From: Thermovenabulum sp049723235
GTDB taxonomy: Bacteria > Bacillota > Thermosediminibacteria > Thermosediminibacterales > Thermosediminibacteraceae
Assembly (NCBI RefSeq): GCF_049723235.1
Contig: NZ_JBNARB010000004.1
Span: forward strand, 1 to 64,000
Direction: 5' to 3'
DNA: 64,000 bases
Below are positions 51,978 through 59,930 of the stretch, one piece after another. The position numbers were made by a program, and so were the translations under genes. The notes under the pieces were generated by a model that was not told the origin of the DNA, made no database searches, and worked only from the letters and a program-made list of their open reading frames with translations. Position 1 is the stretch's first letter. The number at the start of each line of letters is the position of its first letter.

Positions 51978-53225
51978 TTATTTTTTGAAATAAGAATTAG
52001 CTTTTTTAACAAGAATTTTTGTTCTTTCTTCTATTTCTGCGGGATCGACAATTTTCCTTGCTACCTTTGTTTCGATAGCAGCTTTTGCTACGGCTTTTGC
52101 TACTGAAGGGGCAACTCTTTCGTCAAAGGGTTTTGGGATAATATAATCTTCTCTCAATTCATGGTCTGCTATAATTTCCGATAATGCGTGGGCTGCTGCT
52201 AACTTCATTTCTTCATTTATTTGAGTGGCCATAACGTCAAGAGCTCCTCTGAAAACGCCGGGGAAAGCCAATACGTTATTTATCTGATTTGGATAATCAG
52301 ACCTACCGGTACCTACAATTTTTGCTCCGGCTTCATATGCATCCTTTGGGTCAATTTCAGGAACCGGATTGGCCATTGCAAAAATAATTGGATCTTTTTT
52401 CATACTCCTTACCATTTCTTTGCTAACTATATTTGCTGAAGATACCCCTATAAAAACATCCGCATCGATTAAAGCATCTTTTAAAGTTCCCTGTCTTTTT
52501 TCCTTGTTTGTAATCTTTGCAAGCTCGTCTTTTGCCCAGTTCATTCCTTCTTTTCTACCTTCGTAAATAATTCCGTTTCGGTCACACATTATTACATCCT
52601 TTATACCGGCTCGTATAAAAATTTTTGCTATTGCGGTGCCAGCAGCACCAGAACCGTTAATTACTGCGGTAATTTCATTAATATCCTTTTTTACGATTTT
52701 CAATGCATTATATAATGCTGCAAGAGTAATGATTGCTGTACCATGTTGATCATCGTGGAATACCGGTATTGAAAGACACTTTTTTAATTTTTCTTCAACT
52801 TCAAAGCAAGCAGGAGCTGCAATGTCCTCTAAATTAATGCCACCGAAAACCGGCTCAATTAATTTTACGGTTTCTACAATTTTATCCACATCGGTAGTAT
52901 CAATACATATAGGAAATGCATCTACACCGGCAAAACACTTAAACAAAACCGCTTTACCTTCCATAACCGGTAAAGAAGCTTTTGCACCGATATTTCCCAA
53001 TCCTAATACAGCGGTTCCGTCAGAAACTACTGCTACCGTATTGCCTTTGAAGGTATAATCGTAAATTTTTTCCGGGTCCTTATGTATCTCTTTGCAGGGT
53101 TCCGCTACTCCGGGGGTGTAAGCGAGGCTTAAAGACTCTTTACTGTCTACCGGTACTTTACTGATAACTTCAAGTTTTCCTTTATTTTCATAATGAAGTT
53201 TTAATGCTTCTTCTCTTAATGACAT
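51978..53225 (-). CDS. NAD(P)-dependent malic enzyme
   Basis: 415 residues, the short bacterial form. It oxidatively decarboxylates malate to pyruvate. Motifs: YTPGVAEPCKEI, the Lys-containing GKAVLFKCFAGVDAFP, metal site in NLEDIAAP, HDDQHGTAII and the nucleotide site GSGAAGTAIAKI. Last gene of the minus-strand operon, after fumarase beta. The ATG at 53225 follows GGGAGG by nine bases; a TTG two codons earlier is too close to that site. Confidence 0.92.
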   Translation of the reverse strand: MSLREEALKLHYENKGKLEVISKVPVDSKESLSLAYTPGVAEPCKEIHKDPEKIYDYTFKGNTVAVVSDGTAVLGLGNIGAKASLPVMEGKAVLFKCFAGVDAFPICIDTTDVDKIVETVKLIEPVFGGINLEDIAAPACFEVEEKLKKCLSIPVFHDDQHGTAIITLAALYNALKIVKKDINEITAVINGSGAAGTAIAKIFIRAGIKDVIMCDRNGIIYEGRKEGMNWAKDELAKITNKEKRQGTLKDALIDADVFIGVSSANIVSKEMVRSMKKDPIIFAMANPVPEIDPKDAYEAGAKIVGTGRSDYPNQINNVLAFPGVFRGALDVMATQINEEMKLAAAHALSEIIADHELREDYIIPKPFDERVAPSVAKAVAKAAIETKVARKIVDPAEIEERTKILVKKANSYFKK

Positions 53226-53274
53226 AATCAATGACCTCCCTGAAAATATTTAAAAATAAAAGAGATTTTTAAAA

Positions 53275-53835
53275 TTACAGTAAGTTTATTTTCCTGTAAT
53301 TTTCTTTGCCGGTTTTATATAAATCGTTACCGTCTTTATCTATGACAACTATTGCAGGAAAATCTTCCACATGGAATTCATAAATGGCTTCGGGGCCAAG
53401 CTCCGGAAAAGCTACTACTTCGGCTTTTTTAATAGTATCAGCTAAAAGCGCCCCCGCTCCTCCTATAGCAGCAAAATATACTGCCTTATAAGTTATGATG
53501 GCGTCGACAACCTCTTTTGAACGAAGTCCTTTACCTATCATACCTTTTAAACCTTTTTCTATAAGAAGGGGTGTATAGGGGTCCATGCGGCCGCTGGTGG
53601 TAGGACCGGCAGAACCAATTACAGTTCCTGGTTTTGCAGGACAAGGCCCTGCGTAGTATATTATTTGTCCTTTTATATCTACAGGAAGCTCTTCTCCTTT
53701 TTTGATCATTTCATATAAACGTTTATGAGCCGCATCTCTTGCTGAATAGATTATGCCGGTAATAAGCACCTTATCACCTGCTTTTAAATCGTCTATGATT
53801 TCAGGAGTTAAAGGAGTTTTAATTGATTTAATCAT
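53275..53835 (-). CDS. Class I fumarate hydratase (or tartrate dehydratase) beta subunit
   Basis: 186 residues. The two-subunit form of the [4Fe-4S] hydratase: PCPAKPGTVIGSAGPTTSGRMD (split) and AYYFAAI-like core YKAVYFAAIGGAGALL. It needs the alpha subunit encoded 18 bases upstream. L-tartrate dehydratase is homologous; the malic enzyme next door favours fumarate/malate. Confidence 0.87.
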   Translation of the reverse strand: MIKSIKTPLTPEIIDDLKAGDKVLITGIIYSARDAAHKRLYEMIKKGEELPVDIKGQIIYYAGPCPAKPGTVIGSAGPTTSGRMDPYTPLLIEKGLKGMIGKGLRSKEVVDAIITYKAVYFAAIGGAGALLADTIKKAEVVAFPELGPEAIYEFHVEDFPAIVVIDKDGNDLYKTGKENYRKINLL

Positions 53836-53853
53836 GATTTCCCTCCTTATAAA

Positions 53854-54699
53854 CTAAAGCTCTATTTCTTTATGCCTTGCTACATGGCATTGTATATTTA
53901 TTGCAACGGGAAGGCTTGCTATATGTGCGGGGAATGTTTCAATGTGAACAGCTAAAGCTGTTGTGGTACCTCCGAATCCTTGAGGTCCTATACCGAGTTT
54001 ATTTACTTCATTTAAGAGTTCTTTTTCTAAATCGGCAATTTCCGGCTGAGGATGATGTTGACCGATAGGTCTTAATAAAGCCTTTTTTGCTATCAATGTG
54101 GCAACTTCTATTGTACCGCCAATACCAACACCTATTATAATAGGAGGACATGGGTTGGAACCGGCTTTATCTACGGTTTCTAAAACGAATTTTTTAACAC
54201 CTTCTACACCATCAGCAGGCTTTAACATACGAAGAGCACTCATGTTTTCACTGCCGCCACCCTTGGGTGCAAAAGTAATTTGCAATTTATCTCCGGGAAC
54301 TATTTCATAGTGTACAATAGCCGGTGTATTATCACCGGTATTTTTTCTATGGATTAATGGATCGTTGACTATGGATTTTCTTAAATAACCGTTTTTGTAA
54401 CCTCTTCTTACGCCCTCGTTGATAGCATCGGTCAAATTCCCGCCGACTATTCTTAAATCCTGACCAAGCTTGACAAAAAATACTGCAAACCCGGTGTCCT
54501 GACATATTGGAATGTTCTTTTCCTCGGCAATTTGATAATTCTTAATAATATCTTTTAAAACTTCTTTTCCTAAGGGAGAAGATTCCGTTTCATAATATTT
54601 ATTAATTTCTCTTTTTACGTCATCGGGTAATATTATATTTGCATCAATACAAAGTTTTTCTACTGCAGATATTATTTCGTCTACATGGATTTCCCTCAT
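53854..54699 (-). CDS. Class I fumarate hydratase (or tartrate dehydratase) alpha subunit
   Basis: 281 residues. Carries the three cluster cysteines: IPICQDTGFAVFF, SNPCPPIIIGVGIGGT, and one near GPQGFGGTTTALAVHIE. It hydrates fumarate to malate, oxygen-sensitive as expected in an anaerobe. Start at the ATG (54699) after GAAGGAGGG; the upstream open stretch is not coding. Confidence 0.87.
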   Translation of the reverse strand: MREIHVDEIISAVEKLCIDANIILPDDVKREINKYYETESSPLGKEVLKDIIKNYQIAEEKNIPICQDTGFAVFFVKLGQDLRIVGGNLTDAINEGVRRGYKNGYLRKSIVNDPLIHRKNTGDNTPAIVHYEIVPGDKLQITFAPKGGGSENMSALRMLKPADGVEGVKKFVLETVDKAGSNPCPPIIIGVGIGGTIEVATLIAKKALLRPIGQHHPQPEIADLEKELLNEVNKLGIGPQGFGGTTTALAVHIETFPAHIASLPVAINIQCHVARHKEIEL

Positions 54700-54783
54700 A
54701 TATTTCCCTCCTTCTAATAAATTCACGCCCCTACTAAAATAAAATAGTAGGGGCATTATGCGTTTTTCTTAGTTTAAATTAAA

Positions 54784-55695
54784 TTACTCGGGAATTGCCA
54801 TATCCGGTGTGCCGGCTTTGCTCTGTACAGCTTCCGGATAGTATCTTTCCACCATTTCTTTTACAATGGCGGCCTGTCTTGCCATATCTCTACCATTTTG
54901 AGCTGTGGTTAATTCACCATGACCGCTGATGACTGAGTTTCCAGTCTTGAGGTGAATAGGTGCGCCTACGCGTACCAATTCCGGTGCTTCATAAACCCTT
55001 ATAAAACCACCGGATCCTGGAGGGTTATCGGTATGAACATCTAATGGAACATTGACCGAGGCTCTTAGAGCTGCTACCATGGGTAAGGTCATGTCTCTAA
55101 CAGGGTTAATTGAATTGGCTCCGAGGTTTTCTAATAGTTTGAAGCTGGCGGGATTGCCGTGACCGCAATGGGCGGATACTTTAAAATGCATATTGCTTGG
55201 GAGCTCGCCAGCTTTCCTCATTTCATTAAGCACCCAGAGCAAGCCCTCATCGTAAACCAAAACCCCGCGGCAGCCTACTTCAGCAATTCTCTTTACATCT
55301 TCAATGGCTCTAACTATTTGCTCCATACCCCTCAACCTGTAACCGATTCTAACCCCCTGCTGACTGAGTCTTGTGGCGCTGGTGTCGTAAGTAGCCCTTG
55401 GACCTACCGAAAGGTTCAATTCGACCCGGTAGTATTTTGCAATAGCTACGTATTCTTTTAGTTCTTCTAAGGTGTGTCTGAAGCAACCATAGGTCTCATC
55501 AACCCTGTTTATGGTTACTCCTAACCTCTCCGCTTCTTCCATTAAAGCTTTAAATGCTTCCGAACTGTTAATGGTAGGCACTTCCAATCTGTAATGGGCT
55601 CCATCGGGGAATCTTTTGTCAGATGTGGGAAGGGAGTACAGATCACCCTCCGGTAATCCTAATTTTTTCATAAATTCTCTTGTTTTGTCAAACAT
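54784..55695 (-). CDS. Unrecognised TIM-barrel-like protein (U32 peptidase-like appearance)
   Basis: 303 residues, soluble, no signal peptide. Alternating strand/helix pattern of a TIM barrel, with GCRGVLVYDEGLLWVLNEM (split), HFKVSAHCGHGNPASFKLL (split) and PLDVHTDNPPGSGGFIRVYEAP (split). The His/Cys/Asp-rich strand ends look like a metal or catalytic site. It resembles U32-type proteins, but I cannot name a characterised homologue. Second gene of the sigma-54 minus-strand operon, between the dehydrogenase and fumarase; it may generate the C4 acid. Confidence 0.75.
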   Translation of the reverse strand: MFDKTREFMKKLGLPEGDLYSLPTSDKRFPDGAHYRLEVPTINSSEAFKALMEEAERLGVTINRVDETYGCFRHTLEELKEYVAIAKYYRVELNLSVGPRATYDTSATRLSQQGVRIGYRLRGMEQIVRAIEDVKRIAEVGCRGVLVYDEGLLWVLNEMRKAGELPSNMHFKVSAHCGHGNPASFKLLENLGANSINPVRDMTLPMVAALRASVNVPLDVHTDNPPGSGGFIRVYEAPELVRVGAPIHLKTGNSVISGHGELTTAQNGRDMARQAAIVKEMVERYYPEAVQSKAGTPDMAIPE

Positions 55696-55746
55696 TTTTT
55701 ACCTTCTCCTTTCAATTTTATATTAAAAATTTTTATTTGAAAATTT

Positions 55747-56790
55747 TTATATTAAATTTTTAATTTTATACCGGGATGCCAAACTGTTGAATTCGTCGAT
55801 TAAATTTGAATCCAAATTTATACCTTCTCTCAAAGTCTTTTCTTCAAGGTTGTTTTCTATTTCACCCGGTAGAAATATTTGAAGATTGTTAATTGAGGGT
55901 AGAGATTTGATTTTTCTAATAATTTCATCAATATTAGATTTAAATACATCCTTTTCAATAAAGTCATCGATATTTATAGCACAGAAAAGATGTCCGGTTT
56001 TTGAGGGACCGGTCATATCGGTGACATTTTTTACTTCACCCGTAAGGCAGGTGTTAGTAAGCACTCCGCACAGGATGTCTATTATTAAAGATAATCCCGA
56101 ACCTTTTGGACCACCTATGGGAACAAGGCTTCCTTTAAGTGCTAAATCGGGATCATCGGTATCCCTTCCGGCAGGATCTAAAGCCCAGCCGAAAGGTATT
56201 TTCTGTTTTTTTAGCTTGGCTAACCTTATTTTTCCTCTTGCCACTACCGATGTAGACATATCTAATATTATTGGTTTTTCTTTTAAAGAAGGTATTGCTA
56301 TGGAAAGCGGATTGGTTCCTAAAAGCGGAACACTGCTGCCATAAGGGGCTATTGCGGGAGAAGAGTTGGTAAATACAATTCCTATCATGTCGTGTTTTAA
56401 TGCTAACATCGAATAAAAAGAGGCTATTCCAAAGTGGTTGGAGTTTTTAATGCCTACCAAACCCACTCCATATTTTTTTGCCAGGGTAATTGCCAACTTC
56501 ATTCCGTAGAAACCTGCGATTTGCCCGAAACCATGGTCCGCATTGATTAATGCAGTAGCCTTTTTAATTTTTTCAGTTTTTATTTTTGCATTTATATTGG
56601 TTGCTTTTTTTTCAACCCTTTCTATATAAGTAGATACTCGAACCAACCCATGGGACTTTACTCCTCTTAATTCTGCGCATAAAATAGAATCTGCAACTAT
56701 CTCGGAATGAGAATTATTTAAACCTACTTCTTTAAAAAGTTCTATTAAAAACCCTCTTAGTTTTGATACGGGAATAACTGTACTATCCAA
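55747..56790 (-). CDS. Ldh2-family NAD(P)-dependent 2-hydroxyacid dehydrogenase (malate/L-lactate dehydrogenase type)
   Basis: 347 residues. Ldh_2 fold: ELRGVKSHGLVRVSTYIERV (split) near the start, catalytic His in NSNHFGIASFYS, NPLSIAIPS and DMSTSVVARGKI. Members include malate, ureidoglycolate, sulfolactate and cyclic-imine reductases, so the substrate is not fixed; malate fits the fumarase and malic enzyme that follow. I chose the TTG at 56790, seven bases after AAAGGAGG; the GTG at 56820 is upstream of that site. Confidence 0.85.
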   Translation of the reverse strand: MDSTVIPVSKLRGFLIELFKEVGLNNSHSEIVADSILCAELRGVKSHGLVRVSTYIERVEKKATNINAKIKTEKIKKATALINADHGFGQIAGFYGMKLAITLAKKYGVGLVGIKNSNHFGIASFYSMLALKHDMIGIVFTNSSPAIAPYGSSVPLLGTNPLSIAIPSLKEKPIILDMSTSVVARGKIRLAKLKKQKIPFGWALDPAGRDTDDPDLALKGSLVPIGGPKGSGLSLIIDILCGVLTNTCLTGEVKNVTDMTGPSKTGHLFCAINIDDFIEKDVFKSNIDEIIRKIKSLPSINNLQIFLPGEIENNLEEKTLREGINLDSNLIDEFNSLASRYKIKNLI

Positions 56791-56843
56791 GAATTCACCT
56801 CCTTTGACAAAGTATTTCACGAATTGTTTATTTATTATTTATA

Positions 56844-56858
56844 GCAAGAGTTATACCA
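56844..56858 (-). promoter_or_regulatory. Sigma-54 promoter of the minus-strand operon
   Basis: On the minus strand TGGTAT (56858-56853), five bases, TTGC (56847-56844). GG and GC are exactly 12 bases apart; two positions of TGGCAC differ. The predicted start is near 56832, about 42 bases before the TTG start of the dehydrogenase gene. Confidence 0.7.
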
Positions 56859-56960
56859 ATGGAAAGAAAAACAAAAAAATTATTAATAAAGTCCTTATCC
56901 TTTTAAAATGGTTAATCTCTGCAGCTAATGCCAATAATTTTTACGGCTTGTTAGTTCGGA

Positions 56961-56998
56961 ATATTGCAATATGCAATATGTATTTCAATATGAAATTA
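56961..56998. promoter_or_regulatory. Enhancer (UAS) candidate for the minus-strand operon
   Basis: TTTCAATATGAAATTA at 56983-56998 is identical over 16 bases to the element at 42068-42083. A perfect palindrome ATATTGCAATAT (56961-56972) lies beside it. The distance to the -24 box is about 105-140 bases. Confidence 0.6.
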
Positions 56999-57043
56999 TC
57001 CTGGAATGAATGAAATCGAATTAATGTTATTTAGTTTTATTAA

Positions 57044-57078
57044 TTTCAATTGAAAGAAAAGATTAATTTTTATATAAT
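57044..57078 (+). promoter_or_regulatory. Sigma-A promoter of the Usp-like gene, overlapping a TTTCAATTGAAA palindrome
   Basis: TTGAAA (57050-57055), 17 bases, TATAAT (57073-57078). The -35 box is the right half of the perfect palindrome TTTCAATTGAAA (57044-57055), which resembles the enhancer elements nearby. If the activator binds here it could block this promoter. Confidence 0.6.
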
Positions 57079-57112
57079 GAAAGTGTAGTTATATATTGAA
57101 AGGGGTTTTCCC

Positions 57113-57526
57113 ATGATGACTATTTTTGACCCTGCAGTGGTGCACAGGGTAATGGTCTGTGTAACTCCTCAAAAAAGCTGCGAGAGGCTTATAAAGAGGG
57201 GTGCTGACAGGGCCAGAGAGTTAGGAGGCGAATTTTGCGTAGTATACGTTAATAAGTCAATGGAGTTAAATAAAGACCTTAAGGATCATAAAATACTTCT
57301 TGAACTTTTTGAATATGCAAAATCCCTGGGAGGTTATGTCTCAATATTAGCAGGTGAAAACGTCTATAACACCCTTTCCGATTACGCAAAAAAAAATAAG
57401 ATTACTCATATAATAGTAGGAAAACCTTTACAGAATAATTTTGGTACAACGAAGGAAAAGGATATTATCAATCCTTTGATAAAAGCGGTAGAAAAAAATG
57501 GCATACCTGTGGAGGTTGTGGAATAG
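57113..57526 (+). CDS. Universal-stress-protein-like (KdpD Usp-domain-like) protein
   Basis: 137 residues, a single Usp fold starting RVMVCVTPQKSCERLIKRGA (split) with GGEFCVVYVN, and the C-terminal NKITHIIVGKP segment as in the Usp domain of KdpD. Role unknown, probably nucleotide binding. AAAGGGG lies seven bases before the ATG. It shares a transcript with the PAP2 gene 11 bases downstream. Confidence 0.75.
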   Translation: MMTIFDPAVVHRVMVCVTPQKSCERLIKRGADRARELGGEFCVVYVNKSMELNKDLKDHKILLELFEYAKSLGGYVSILAGENVYNTLSDYAKKNKITHIIVGKPLQNNFGTTKEKDIINPLIKAVEKNGIPVEVVE

Positions 57527-57537
57527 GAGGCTTTCAG

Positions 57538-58092
57538 GTGAGGGATAATATTAAAAAATTTTTAAATTTAATACATCATGGAGATAAAAATTTATTTTTT
57601 CTTTTTAACCATAAAATAAGATGTAAGTATCTGGATATTATTATGCCAAAAATTACCCATTTAGGAGGAGCCACCTTTTCCCTGTTTGTTTGCCTTTTCT
57701 TTTATCTATTCGGAAAGGTAGAGGCTAAATCTGCCGCTTTAGAAGCATTGATTACGTTAACGGGAAGCCAGGGGGTTGTGCAGTTTTTCAAAAAAACGAT
57801 ATACAGGAAAAGACCTTATCTTGATTTGCCCAATGTAAATACCTTTTGGAAAAAACTATTAAAAGATTATTCTTTCCCTTCAGGTCATACGGCAGCAGGG
57901 TTTTCGATAGCCGCTATATTCGCCTTTTATTTTCCAGCCTATTCCTATTTAATTTATTCTTTGGCTGCCTTAGTGGGAGTATCCAGGATTTATACCGGAA
58001 TGCATTATCCTTCCGATGTATTAAGCGGTGCTCTGGTAGGTACTTTATTTGCTTTTATTACCCATGCGCTAACCGGGACTAATGGATTTTAA
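57538..58092 (+). CDS. PAP2-family membrane phosphatase
   Basis: 184 residues, about five helices. All three PAP2 motifs are present: KKTIYRKRP, FPSGHTAAG and SRIYTGMHYPSD. Likely an undecaprenyl-diphosphate or phosphatidylglycerophosphate phosphatase. The GTG start follows AGGAGG by seven bases. Confidence 0.88.
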   Translation: MRDNIKKFLNLIHHGDKNLFFLFNHKIRCKYLDIIMPKITHLGGATFSLFVCLFFYLFGKVEAKSAALEALITLTGSQGVVQFFKKTIYRKRPYLDLPNVNTFWKKLLKDYSFPSGHTAAGFSIAAIFAFYFPAYSYLIYSLAALVGVSRIYTGMHYPSDVLSGALVGTLFAFITHALTGTNGF

Positions 58093-58120
58093 AACAGCTT
58101 TAATGCTGTTTTTTATTTTT
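58091..58120 (+). terminator. Terminator after the PAP2 gene
   Basis: AAACAGC (58092-58098) pairs with GCTGTTT (58105-58111), followed by a T-rich stretch. Confidence 0.8.
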
Positions 58121-58189
58121 TTTGAAAGGATTTTGTCGTTTAAAGTGGAATAATTTTAATAAGATATGAAATTTTTAGGAGGTCAGAAA

Positions 58190-59566
58190 ATGAATCTGGA
58201 AGCAATTTTAAAAGAAAATGAAAATGCTCTCATAAATTCTGTTTGCGAGATTCTCAGGATAAGAAGTGTAGAAGAAAAACCGTTGCCCGGAATGCCCTTC
58301 GGAAAGGGTGTGGCCGATGCTTTAAATTATGTTTTAAAACTCTCAGAAAGTTTTGGCCTGAGAACTAAAAATTTGGATAACTATGTGGGTTGGGCAGAAT
58401 GGGGAGAAGGAAAAGATTTGATAGGGGTTTTGGTACACTTGGATGTGGTTCCGGAAGGATCCAATTGGACTTATCCTCCTTTTGGCGGGGAAATTCATGA
58501 TGGTAAAATCTACGGAAGGGGAGCCTCGGATAACAAAGGTCCTGCAATTGCTGCCCTTTTTGCCCTTAAAGCTTTAAAGGATGCAAATTTAAACTTTAAA
58601 AAAAGGGTTAGAATAATTTTTGGTACAAATGAAGAGTCGGGTATGGAATGTATAAAATATTACTTACAAAAGGACGAGATGCCTGCGATGGGCTTTTCTC
58701 CGGATGCAGAATATCCGATAATAAATGGAGAAAAGGGAATTTTAACCTTTTCCATTAAGGCCAAATTTGGTGATAACAATGGGAGTATATTTTTAACGGG
58801 TGGAGAAAGAGCAAATATGGTGCCGGATTATGCCCGGTGTGTGATAAATTATTACGATGGTCTGGAAAAGGACCTGGAAAACTTTAAAGAAAAGACTGGA
58901 TTTTCTTTAGAGCTTGTTAAGAATGGCAGTGAGGCAACGATTAAATCCTTTGGAGTTTCTGCCCATGGAAGTATTCCGGAAAAAGGGCAGAATGCAATAT
59001 CAAGGTTGATATCTTTCCTTGTGGAAATAAAAGCAGGAAGCCAGGACCAAAGAGAGTTTTTAAAATTCCTTATGGATAAAATAGGCTTTGAAACAAATGG
59101 CAAGAGTTTGGGTATTAATCTTGAAGATGAAATTTCAGGAAGGCTTACGTTAAATCTCGGGGTTATAAACATGAATGAAAATGAGGCGGAGGCAATAATA
59201 AATATAAGGTACCCCATCAGTTTCAAAGGAGAGGATATAATCGGGACAATTGAGCAGAATTTAAAAAACGGCATCTATATTGATAATGTTAAAAACAGTC
59301 CTCCTCATTATGTGTCCGAAGATAGCCCTATAGTTAAAGCCTTGAAAGCGGCTTATGAGAAGGTAACGGGAGAAAAGGCTTATTGCTTTACCATTGGAGG
59401 AGGGACCTATGCCAGAATGATGAAAAATACTGTGGCCTTTGGTCCTAACTTTCCCGGGAAACCCGAAGTAGCCCATGAAAAGGATGAATACATAGAAATT
59501 GAAGACTTGATTAAGAATTTTAAAATATACACTTATGTTTTAAAAGAATTGGCATGCGGAATTTAA
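58190..59566 (+). CDS. pepV: Dipeptidase PepV (M20 family)
   Basis: 458 residues. Zn-dependent M20A dipeptidase of broad specificity. Metal and catalytic residues are in VHLDVVPEG, ASDNKGP and GTNEESGM; the lid domain spans about 190-380 and a late His is in EVAHEKDEY. I chose the ATG at 58190 after AGGAGG rather than the ATG eight codons earlier. It begins a run with the YerC, pcrA and ligA genes. Confidence 0.9.
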   Translation: MNLEAILKENENALINSVCEILRIRSVEEKPLPGMPFGKGVADALNYVLKLSESFGLRTKNLDNYVGWAEWGEGKDLIGVLVHLDVVPEGSNWTYPPFGGEIHDGKIYGRGASDNKGPAIAALFALKALKDANLNFKKRVRIIFGTNEESGMECIKYYLQKDEMPAMGFSPDAEYPIINGEKGILTFSIKAKFGDNNGSIFLTGGERANMVPDYARCVINYYDGLEKDLENFKEKTGFSLELVKNGSEATIKSFGVSAHGSIPEKGQNAISRLISFLVEIKAGSQDQREFLKFLMDKIGFETNGKSLGINLEDEISGRLTLNLGVINMNENEAEAIINIRYPISFKGEDIIGTIEQNLKNGIYIDNVKNSPPHYVSEDSPIVKALKAAYEKVTGEKAYCFTIGGGTYARMMKNTVAFGPNFPGKPEVAHEKDEYIEIEDLIKNFKIYTYVLKELACGI

Positions 59567-59597
59567 TTATATTTTATTTTAAGGAGGGCTATTCTTT

Positions 59598-59915
59598 ATG
59601 GAATTAAAGGAACTTAAAGAACCGTATATTGACCGGCTTTTTGATGCAATTTTGATGATCCAAAATAAGGATGAGTGCTACCGCTTTTTCGAAGATATTT
59701 GTACCATCGGAGAGGTAAAGGCTTTAGCCCAGAGACTGCAGGTAGCAGAGATGCTTAAAGCAGGGTATACATACGGAGAGATAGCCGAGAAAACGGGTGC
59801 AAGCACGGCTACAATCAGCAGGGTTAAAAGATATTTACAGTACGGAGCGGATGGTTACAAAATTATTTTAGAGAGATTGGAAGAAATGGATAAAAATAAA
59901 AAAAATAATGAGTAA
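59598..59915 (+). CDS. YerC/YecD-type TrpR-like DNA-binding protein
   Basis: 105 residues. TrpR-superfamily HTH: ICTIGEVKALAQRLQVAEML (split) and GYTYGEIAEKTGASTATISRVKRYL (split). In Bacillus the homologue YerC lies upstream of pcrA-ligA, as here. Regulatory targets are unknown. GGAGGG precedes the ATG. Confidence 0.9.
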   Translation: MELKELKEPYIDRLFDAILMIQNKDECYRFFEDICTIGEVKALAQRLQVAEMLKAGYTYGEIAEKTGASTATISRVKRYLQYGADGYKIILERLEEMDKNKKNNE

Positions 59916-59930
59916 TGGAGGTTATAAAAA

